Below are positions 7,751-11,659 of a stretch of DNA of 11,659 bases, piece after piece. The stretch is taken from NCBI GenBank assembly GCA_049514735.1, contig JBEKUT010000449.1, positions 1 through 11,659 on the forward strand, written 5' to 3'. The notes under the pieces were generated by a model. That model made no database searches. It had not been told where the DNA came from and saw only the letters and a program-made list of their open reading frames with translations. This stretch comes from JAICMB01 sp049514735. GTDB lineage: Bacteria > Acidobacteriota > Terriglobia > Bryobacterales > Bryobacteraceae. Position 1 is the first letter of the stretch. Each line of letters opens with the position of its first letter. A program made the position numbers and the translations under genes.

Positions 7751-8911
7751 CTACAAAATCGTCCTGCGGCTCGCCTGAATCGCGGCTGCCAGCGTGAATG
7801 GCTTAAATTCCGCCACATACCCCAAAATTCGGCCGGCAACATAAACCCCCACGAACGGACCGTGCTTGAAGCCGTGTCCCGAACCTCCGCCCATGAACCA
7901 GACGTTCGGAAAGTCCGGATGCCGGTCGATCAGGAAATCGCCGCTGGGACTGTTCTCGTATTGGCAGATTTTGGAGGCGATCAATGGCGCATGTCTTAGC
8001 TCCGGAAAGCGCGCCGCCAGATAGCGCCGGGCTTCTTCGACGGCTTCCGGACTGGCCAGGCGATCGTCGTGGTCCGGATCGAACGGCGGGCCCTCGCGAT
8101 GGAAGCCCATTTTGACTCCCTGCCCGCCGATATCGGGCAATCCATAAGGCATCCTGGGATCGGTATCGTCGATCCAGGCGGGCAGCCTTTGCGGGCTGAA
8201 GTCCGCGTTCCCAGGCGGTACGCCAAAGTAGAAATGCTCTTGTTTGGTGGGCCGGATCAAATTGTGAAGCAGCTCCGGAAACACCTTCGGGAGCCAAGCC
8301 CCGCAGGCGAAGACGTACGTTTCCGCGTTGATTGGTGTACCCTCCAAGGTTCGGATGCCAGTCGGATCGGTGACTGGAACGCGCACGCTTTCGGGCAGGA
8401 AAGTCACTCCCCGCTGCCGGCGAGCCGCGCTGACTACGGCCTGTACGCATCTGTCCGCTAACAGCACGCCCGCGTCCGGCTCAAGAAGGGCTGCAACGTC
8501 TCCGCCGGGATCGATTTGCGGATACCGGTTTCGAATCTCATCTGCCTCGAGAACCTCAAAATTTACACCCGCGCGACGCATCGATTCCTGCGATGCCGCC
8601 AGCAGCTCCCCATCCTTCTTGCCGAGCCACAGGACGCCCGTTTTCAGGAAGAACCGATCCGGATCGGCGCCCGTCGAGCGGAAAAGCTTCATCCAATCCG
8701 GCAGCGACTGGTGCGCAAATCTCGTGTAAGCCTCATTCGCGCCGTACGCCGTTCGCATAATCCGGGATTCGGCCCCGGAACTTGAGAGCGGGTTCGCAAC
8801 CCCGTACCCATCCACCAGCAGGACCTTCTTTCCGGATTCCGCGAGTTGGTATGCCGTCCAGGAGCCGAACACCCCCGCGCCGATCACCGCAACATCCCAC
8901 GCTGTTCCCAC
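7751..8911 (-). CDS. FAD-dependent oxidoreductase, monomeric sarcosine oxidase / N-methyl-amino-acid oxidase type
   Basis: A protein of 386 residues, the usual length for the monomeric sarcosine oxidase family (about 370-390). The N-terminal FAD Rossmann motif is VAVIGAGVFGSWTAY (residues 7-21), with Asp34 as ribose-binding acid. SSSGAESRIMRTAYG (43-57) matches the family's active-site arginine loop. KICQYENSP contains Cys316, at the position of the cysteine that binds FAD covalently. GGGSGHGFKHGP (341-352) holds the conserved lysine (349) linked to oxygen activation. Family members oxidise sarcosine, N-methyltryptophan, pipecolate or related secondary amines to an imine or aldehyde plus hydrogen peroxide. 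The substrate cannot be told here. The start is a GTG at 8909-8911 with no clear ribosome site, but nothing better lies upstream. No partner genes are adjacent, so a stand-alone catabolic or repair enzyme is likely. Confidence 0.9.
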   Translation of the reverse strand: MGTAWDVAVIGAGVFGSWTAYQLAESGKKVLLVDGYGVANPLSSSGAESRIMRTAYGANEAYTRFAHQSLPDWMKLFRSTGADPDRFFLKTGVLWLGKKDGELLAASQESMRRAGVNFEVLEADEIRNRYPQIDPGGDVAALLEPDAGVLLADRCVQAVVSAARRQRGVTFLPESVRVPVTDPTGIRTLEGTPINAETYVFACGAWLPKVFPELLHNLIRPTKQEHFYFGVPPGNADFSPQRLPAWIDDTDPRMPYGLPDIGGQGVKMGFHREGPPFDPDHDDRLASPEAVEEARRYLAARFPELRHAPLIASKICQYENSPSGDFLIDRHPDFPNVWFMGGGSGHGFKHGPFVGVYVAGRILGYVAEFKPFTLAAAIQASRRTIL

Positions 8912-8936
8912 AAGAGCAATGATAGTCCGCTTCGCG

Positions 8937-9093
8937 CTACTGCAAACGTTTCAGGATTTCGAGATTCTCGCCGTAGGCGATGGATGCACTGACGATTCCC
9001 GCGAGGTCGCCCTAAGCTTCGGCGATCCGCGGTCCGCTGGATGAATCTGTCCACGAATTCGGGCGGGCAGGCCGTCTTGAGGCGAACCGCCCC
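8937..9093 (-). pseudogene. Decayed 3' fragment of an unidentified gene
   Basis: On the minus strand one frame reads VRLKTACPPEFVDRFIQRTA and then DRRSLG. After a shift near 9008-9014, another frame continues GDLAGIVSASIAYGEN, then LEILKRLQ and a stop (8937-8939). Both pieces look like real protein, and together they would form a C-terminus. Each is closed by a stop on the wrong side of the shift. The fragment ends at about 9093, right where the first repeat module starts, with no start codon. I cannot name the family. It suggests an old gene truncated by the rearrangement that placed the modules here. It rests on visual reading only. Confidence 0.35.
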
Positions 9094-9099
9094 TAAAAA

Positions 9100-9115
9100 C
9101 TATCCGTTCGGATAG
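9100..9115. promoter_or_regulatory. Palindromic operator-like site 1a
   Basis: CTATCCGTTCGGATAG is a perfect 6+6 inverted repeat around GTTC. It is the best copy of an element found four times, twice per module, and always far upstream of the peptide ORF. It is probably a binding site for a dimeric repressor or activator; the regulator is not in the window. Confidence 0.6.
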
Positions 9116-9130
9116 CTTCATCCAACTGCC

Positions 9131-9146
9131 CTATCCGTTCAGATAA
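9131..9146. promoter_or_regulatory. Palindromic operator-like site 1b
   Basis: CTATCCGTTCAGATAA repeats the site at 9100, with its start 31 bp further on. The outer arms are imperfect. A spacing of about three helical turns would put two dimers on the same DNA face. Confidence 0.5.
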
Positions 9147-9212
9147 CATTTGACGCTTCCTCTCGGCCTCTCCTTCCTGGCTCCTAAGCAACGATACGCC
9201 AATGTTATCAAC

Positions 9213-9232
9213 AAGTTGCCATTAATCAACTT
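9213..9232. repeat. AAGTTG-N8-CAACTT inverted repeat, module 1
   Basis: The six-base arms are perfectly complementary around CCATTAAT. The same arms and spacer length occur in module 2 (9637-9656), although the spacer and flanks differ, so the arms appear to be kept. It could be a protein site or an RNA hairpin in the leader. Confidence 0.5.
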
Positions 9233-9269
9233 CCTCAGTACGAAAGTGGTAAGGCGAATGCCTTAGTAG
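9233..9269 (+). repeat. Direct repeat pair, 28-bp period, module 1
   Basis: CCTCAGTAC (9233-9241) and CCTTAGTAG (9261-9269) lie 28 bp apart and are each followed by a GAAAGTG or AAGTG-like stretch. In this copy AAGGC-GAAT-GCCTT (9251-9264) could also fold as a short hairpin; in module 2 that hairpin is broken, so it is less likely to matter. Confidence 0.4.
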
Positions 9270-9307
9270 AAGTGTCCGAAGCAGAGACTAAGAAAGGAGA
9301 ACCCATC

Positions 9308-9358
9308 ATGAAAGTGAAAACGAACGTAAAATCCGGGTCCGCTATTTGGGGTACCTAA
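9308..9358 (+). CDS. Micropeptide MKVKTNVKSGSAIWGT (copy 1)
   Basis: A 16-codon ORF starting with ATG, 8 bases after a perfect AAGGAG (9294-9299) and ending in TAA. The peptide has a lysine-rich N-terminal half (MKVKTNVK) and a small, hydrophobic C-terminal half with one tryptophan (SGSAIWGT). Against copy 2 the first seven codons are identical. Codon 8 differs synonymously (AAA/AAG), and the four replacements are all conservative (S9A, S11T, I13V, T16S), which fits selection on a translated peptide. There is no signal peptide and no modification or export gene nearby. Possible roles are a signalling peptide, a RiPP-like precursor, a small toxin or a regulatory leader peptide; none can be chosen from the sequence. 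Confidence 0.6.
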   Translation: MKVKTNVKSGSAIWGT

Positions 9359-9394
9359 CGACAGCGCTGAAAGCCATCCTAACGAAAATTCTCT

Positions 9395-9427
9395 GGACCG
9401 CAGCCATTTAGAACAATGGGGCGGTCT
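9395..9427 (+). ncRNA. Conserved two-part hairpin after micropeptide 1
   Basis: GGACCG (9395-9400) pairs with CGGTCT (9422-9427). Inside it, CCATT (9404-9408) pairs with AATGG (9415-9419), leaving CAG/GG as an internal loop and TAGAAC as the apical loop. It begins 36 bases after the stop and is followed by AACCCGTTTTAT, so it may be a terminator or a 3' stabilising structure. The closing pair is G-U here and G-C in module 2, so pairing is kept. Confidence 0.5.
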
Positions 9428-9470
9428 AACCCGTTTTATACGACGAATCGCCCCAAGTCTCCAAGGTCCC

Positions 9471-9524
9471 TCCCAGTCCCCCCAGCCTCCCGAACCCAAC
9501 CACCCGGCCCATAATTCTCAGCGT
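9471..9524. other. C-rich spacer between the two modules
   Basis: About 54 bp, mostly C-rich (such as CCCAGTCCCCCCAGCC at the start), separates the modules. No gene, promoter or repeat is evident apart from a loose likeness to the C-rich stretch after module 2. Confidence 0.5.
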
Positions 9525-9540
9525 CTATGCGATCGGATAG
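9525..9540. promoter_or_regulatory. Palindromic operator-like site 2a
   Basis: CTATGCGATCGGATAG matches site 1a with changes at the inner positions. The centre GATC is itself palindromic, and one arm mismatch remains. Confidence 0.45.
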
Positions 9541-9554
9541 CCTTATACACGGCG

Positions 9555-9570
9555 CTATCCATTCAGATAG
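9555..9570. promoter_or_regulatory. Palindromic operator-like site 2b
   Basis: CTATCCATTCAGATAG keeps the outer CTATC/GATAG arms. Its start is 30 bp from site 2a, almost the same as the 31 bp in module 1, so the paired arrangement is conserved. Confidence 0.5.
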
Positions 9571-9636
9571 CATTTCACGCACCCTCCCGGCCTGCACTTC
9601 CTAGCTGCTAAGGCACAATTCACCAATGATCTCAGC

Positions 9637-9656
9637 AAGTTGCCACAAATCAACTT
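9637..9656. repeat. AAGTTG-N8-CAACTT inverted repeat, module 2
   Basis: The arms match those at 9213-9232, here around CCACAAAT. The arms are conserved while three of the eight spacer bases have changed. Confidence 0.5.
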
Positions 9657-9664
9657 CTGATCGC

Positions 9665-9702
9665 GCCTTAGTACGAAAGTGGTAAAGCGATTGCCTTAGT
9701 AC
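9665..9702 (+). repeat. Direct repeat pair GCCTTAGTAC, 28-bp period, module 2
   Basis: Two identical copies of GCCTTAGTAC (9665-9674 and 9693-9702) lie exactly 28 bp apart, the same period as in module 1. They sit between the inverted repeat and the ribosome site, where a promoter or activator site would be expected, but no good -35/-10 pair was found. Confidence 0.45.
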
Positions 9703-9743
9703 AAGTGTCCGAAAACAAGCAGACTAAGAAAGGAGAACAAAAC

Positions 9744-9794
9744 ATGAAAGTGAAAACGAACGTAAAGGCCGGGACCGCTGTTTGGGGTTCATAA
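9744..9794 (+). CDS. Micropeptide MKVKTNVKAGTAVWGS (copy 2)
   Basis: The paralogue of the ORF at 9308: 16 codons, ATG 8 bases after AAGGAG (9730-9735), stop TAA. Composition is the same: a basic N-terminal half and a small/aromatic C-terminal half. Conserved codons include the whole MKVKTNV start and the Gly, Ala and Trp-Gly positions near the end. I have an unverified impression that K-V-K-T-x-V-K-A-G motifs occur in other short hypothetical proteins of bacteria; this needs a search. Two independently maintained copies with the same start spacing make translation likely. Its relation to the PEP-CTERM gene 200 bp downstream is unknown. Confidence 0.6.
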   Translation: MKVKTNVKAGTAVWGS

Positions 9795-9831
9795 CAACAG
9801 CACTGAAAAGCCATCCTAACGAAAAATTTCT

Positions 9832-9864
9832 GGACCGCAGCCATTTGGAACAATGGCACGGTCC
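9832..9864 (+). ncRNA. Conserved two-part hairpin after micropeptide 2
   Basis: GGACCG (9832-9837) pairs with CGGTCC (9859-9864), and CCATT (9841-9845) pairs with AATGG (9852-9856). The internal loop is CAG/CA and the apical loop TGGAAC. It starts 37 bases after the stop, as in module 1. The following AACCCGTTTCTGG is a poor T-run, so a stabilising or regulatory role is as likely as termination. Confidence 0.5.
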
Positions 9865-9992
9865 AACCCGTTTCTGGAGACGAATCTCATCCTCGGTCCC
9901 CGAACCCCCACCCATGTCACGGTAAGAATCGTAACCCGCCCCACAAACCACTATAGACCTAGGCTTTGCGTACCGTGCCGTACCCTCCTAAC

Positions 9993-11000
9993 ATGCCTTC
10001 AAAGTGTATCAACCACGGACGCGTGGCTTTTTGCTTCACTCTCGCTTCATCTCTCTGGCTCGCGGGAAATCTGCACGCGAGCTACATCTTCCAGGACATC
10101 GTCAACCCTGGGGACACCACGTTCAATCAGGAACTCGGCATCAACAACGTCGGCGCCGTCTCCGGATATTTCGGCAGCGGCCAGATGGGTCATCCGAATC
10201 AGGGCTACACCGTCGCGCCCCCCGGCTACAGCACGTTCACCAGCGAAAATTTCCCAGGCTCGGTTCAGACTCAGGTAGTCGGCATCGACAACAGCGGCGC
10301 CACCGTCGGATTCTGGTCCAACACCAACACCGGCACCGACGCGAATTTCGGATTCACCGACGTTGGCGGTACCTTCACCAGCGTCAATGATCCCAGCACG
10401 CCGGCCGGAGGGCTTCCCGTCAACCAGTTCCTGGGCATCAACGATAACGGGGTTGCGGCCGGCTTCTACGTCGACGGCAGCGGCAATCCGCAAGGATATT
10501 TGTACCATATCGCGACCCAAACATTTACACCCCTCACCGTTTCGGGCGCAAACAACTCCACCGCGACGGGCATCGACAACTCGGGCGTGATTTCCGGCTT
10601 CTACAACAACGGCACTTCCGACGTCGCGTTTATCGATAACGCCGGAGCTTTCTCCTTCTTCCAGGCATTCGGCGACTCTACCCAGTTCTTCGGCATTAAC
10701 AACACCGGCTACGCGGTTGGCACTTATCAGGATGGCTCGGGCCAGTTCCACGGCGTTCTCTATAACATCGCTACGCAATCGTTCCAGAGCATCGACGATC
10801 CGCTCGCGGCCGCCGGAGCCGGCAACGGCGCCACTCTGAACGGGATCAACAACCAGGATCAGCTCGTCGGTTTCTATGCCAATGCGGATGGAAATACCAT
10901 CGGTCTGCTGGCCACTTCAATACCGGAACCCGCGACGGTCGAGTTCGTCGGTCTTGCGCTCTTGGTAACCGCGTTCGGCCGCAAATTGAAACTACTCTGA
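9993..11000 (+). CDS. PEP-CTERM exported protein with HAF repeats
   Basis: A protein of 335 residues from the ATG at 9993. A TTG at 9966 would add nine residues ahead of the signal peptide and is less likely. The signal peptide is about 1-29 (cleavage near LHA-SY). Six copies of a GI(N/D)NxGxxxGF(Y/W) motif lie at about 49-60, 97-108, 148-159, 193-204, 234-245 and 283-294. These are HAF-type repeats, which probably build a beta-propeller- or solenoid-like secreted domain. The C-terminus is IPEPAT (310-315), a hydrophobic helix (about 316-328) and a basic GRKLK tail: the PEP-CTERM sorting signal cut by exosortase. Such proteins are exported and tied to exopolysaccharide or biofilm matrix in Gram-negative bacteria. 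The exosortase must be elsewhere. No good ribosome site is visible. Confidence 0.88.
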   Translation: MPSKCINHGRVAFCFTLASSLWLAGNLHASYIFQDIVNPGDTTFNQELGINNVGAVSGYFGSGQMGHPNQGYTVAPPGYSTFTSENFPGSVQTQVVGIDNSGATVGFWSNTNTGTDANFGFTDVGGTFTSVNDPSTPAGGLPVNQFLGINDNGVAAGFYVDGSGNPQGYLYHIATQTFTPLTVSGANNSTATGIDNSGVISGFYNNGTSDVAFIDNAGAFSFFQAFGDSTQFFGINNTGYAVGTYQDGSGQFHGVLYNIATQSFQSIDDPLAAAGAGNGATLNGINNQDQLVGFYANADGNTIGLLATSIPEPATVEFVGLALLVTAFGRKLKLL

Positions 11001-11036
11001 TAAAGTAATGCGGCGCGGCTCTGATATTCTCATGTC

Positions 11037-11639
11037 ATGGCCGCGTCCCGCATACTTCTTGTCAGCGTGTTGATGGCTGCGGAATGCGTGGCGCAGGATG
11101 AGGCTCTGGAGCGAGTTAAAACCGAGTCCGCTCGCCAGAACAGCCTGACCACGCAGGATTTCTGGAAAAAATCGGAAGCATTTCGAGAACGTTCCGCCGC
11201 ATTTCACGCCGCGATTCGCGATTGGATTGAGACTCAGCTCCCTAAGTCGAAGGCGGTTCTAGACGCCGAGTTTCCGTATTTGAGTCCGAAGCTGAATGCC
11301 GTGCAACAGGCCGGGCTTATCGCACCCCGTGACAACGTGTTTGATGGCCCGGCTAATTTCGGCTCAATCGATCACGTAAGGACATCGCGGCCCCCCGGCG
11401 ACCCAGACAGATTGCTGGTCAACGTTGGCATCGACGTGCCATGCGGATTTGACGACGCAGTTTACGTCTACGATTACAGTCAGGGATCGCCGCGGCGTAT
11501 ATTGGCATCCCGCGGCGCGCGCGATCACGGCGAGATCGTCTCGGATGTTCTCTTCTCGAAACTCGATGAATCCGGCAGTAGTCTTATTGTGATATTGGTA
11601 TATGGTGTTGTTTGTTTATATTGTTTGTACTTGTTTTGA
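11037..11639 (+). CDS. Secreted protein of unknown function, C-terminus unreliable
   Basis: The frame codes for 200 residues. Residues 1-19 look like a signal peptide (MAASRILLVSVLMAAECVAQ), followed by an acidic/basic helical part (about 20-70). A more beta-like region follows, with DRLLVNVGIDVPCGFDDAVYVYDYSQG (written here in part as VNVGIDVPCG and DDAVYVYDY) and SPRRILASRG. I do not recognise a named family. From about residue 182 the translation becomes LIVILVYGVVCLYCLYLF, a product of an abrupt G/T-rich tract that does not look like coding DNA of this genome. The true protein probably continues differently beyond about 11580, so treat this as a 3'-incomplete gene. The start has no clear ribosome site. 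It lies 36 bp after the PEP-CTERM gene and may be cotranscribed with it. Confidence 0.6.
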   Translation: MAASRILLVSVLMAAECVAQDEALERVKTESARQNSLTTQDFWKKSEAFRERSAAFHAAIRDWIETQLPKSKAVLDAEFPYLSPKLNAVQQAGLIAPRDNVFDGPANFGSIDHVRTSRPPGDPDRLLVNVGIDVPCGFDDAVYVYDYSQGSPRRILASRGARDHGEIVSDVLFSKLDESGSSLIVILVYGVVCLYCLYLF

Positions 11640-11659
11640 TATGTGTTTTTTCGGTTTTA
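11585..11659. other. Probable low-quality contig-end sequence
   Basis: The last 75 or so bases are dominated by T and G (for instance GGTATATGGTGTTGTTTG) and nearly lack C, whereas all earlier genes are C/G-rich. The change is sharp and falls inside an open gene. It most likely reflects poor base calls at a read or contig end rather than real DNA. Confidence 0.6.

Larger units (their letters stand above)
9100..9470 (+). repeat. Micropeptide module, copy 1 of a diverged tandem duplication
   Basis: This block of about 370 bp aligns along its whole length with 9525-9900. Shared elements in the same order are a pair of palindromes, AAGTTG-N8-CAACTT, CCTTAGTAC-type repeats 28 bp apart, AAGTGTCCGA, GACTAAGAAAGGAGAA, a 16-codon ORF, GCCATCCTAACGAAAA, a two-part hairpin, AACCCGTTT, CGACGAATC, and a C-rich tail. 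Offsets between the copies are 425-437 bp. The strongest conservation covers the ribosome site, the ORF and the hairpin, while the stretch between palindromes and ribosome site has drifted. No transposase or terminal repeats of an insertion sequence are present. Confidence 0.85.
9525..9900 (+). repeat. Micropeptide module, copy 2 of the tandem duplication
   Basis: The second copy of the block at 9100-9470, with the same order of elements and small insertions or deletions. It contains its own palindrome pair, inverted repeat, direct repeats, ribosome site, 16-codon ORF and hairpin. It ends about 90 bp before the PEP-CTERM gene and points toward it. The divergence between copies is clear but concentrated outside the ribosome site, ORF and hairpin, so the duplication is not recent. 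Confidence 0.85.

Noticed and set aside
7741..7756. TTGTA/TACAA hairpin at the end of the FAD oxidoreductase gene as a terminator
   Set aside because: A five-pair AT-rich stem overlapping the stop codon is too weak, even though a TTTTATT stretch follows on the minus strand.
9263..9499. Minus-strand ORF of 78 codons across module 1
   Set aside because: It is antisense to the micropeptide. The corresponding minus-strand frames in module 2 diverge by frameshift after a short similar stretch, whereas the plus-strand peptide keeps frame and signals.
9100..9570. Palindromes as terminal repeats of an insertion sequence or MITE
   Set aside because: They are pairs at one end of each module only, no target-site duplication or transposase is visible, and the module holds ordered expression signals.
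9668..9951. Two overlapping minus-strand ORFs across module 2
   Set aside because: There is no ribosome site, the composition is unlike a protein, and the similarity to the module 1 antisense ORF is explained by the duplication itself.
10047..10778. Long minus-strand ORF of 243 codons inside the PEP-CTERM gene
   Set aside because: It is a shadow of the repeated GINNxG coding pattern; the plus strand has signal peptide, repeats and sorting signal.

Overview
The window looks like chromosomal DNA of an acidobacterium, most likely of the Bryobacterales/Solibacter type. This is inferred from gene content, not from a database search: an Oar-like TonB-dependent receptor with a carboxypeptidase-regulatory-like N-terminus, an ECF sigma/anti-sigma pair in front of it, a PEP-CTERM protein with HAF repeats, a VapC-like PIN protein, and GC-rich, strongly codon-biased genes. 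No rRNA, tRNA, CRISPR array, transposase or phage gene was seen.

Layout. Bases 3-392 (+) hold the C-terminal part of a PIN-domain protein cut by the window edge. It converges on a family 2 glycosyltransferase (399-1433, -). A divergent intergenic region then leads into a tight three-gene unit (1589-6751, +): ECF sigma factor, membrane anti-sigma factor with an HxxxCxxC zinc site, and an Oar-like TonB-dependent receptor. Start and stop codons overlap at both junctions, so the three are probably translationally coupled and work as an envelope regulatory circuit. The receptor is frame-disrupted near base 6000. Next come a secreted glucosaminidase-like peptidoglycan hydrolase (6946-7446, +), a convergent 49-residue single-pass membrane protein (7495-7644, -) with a perfect Shine-Dalgarno site, and a monomeric sarcosine oxidase-like FAD enzyme (7751-8911, -).

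The region from 8912 to 9992 has no conventional intact gene but is the most interesting part. It starts with a decayed fragment of an unidentified minus-strand gene (8937-9093). Then follow two diverged tandem copies of a module of about 370 bp (9100-9470 and 9525-9900). Each copy carries, in the same order, two CTATCC-N4-GGATAG-type palindromes, an AAGTTG-N8-CAACTT inverted repeat, a pair of CCTTAGTAC direct repeats 28 bp apart, a strong AAGGAG ribosome binding site, a 16-codon ORF (MKVKTNVKSGSAIWGT or MKVKTNVKAGTAVWGS), and a conserved two-part hairpin about 36 bases after the stop. The peptides differ only by conservative replacements. This looks like a duplicated, regulated micropeptide gene, or a small RNA containing one. 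No function is known to me.

After the modules lie a PEP-CTERM/HAF-repeat exported protein (9993-11000, +) and a secreted protein of unknown function (from 11037, +). The last 70-80 bases of the window change abruptly to a G/T-rich, C/A-poor composition unlike anything before them. This is probably low-quality sequence at a contig end, so the C-terminus of that last gene should not be trusted.
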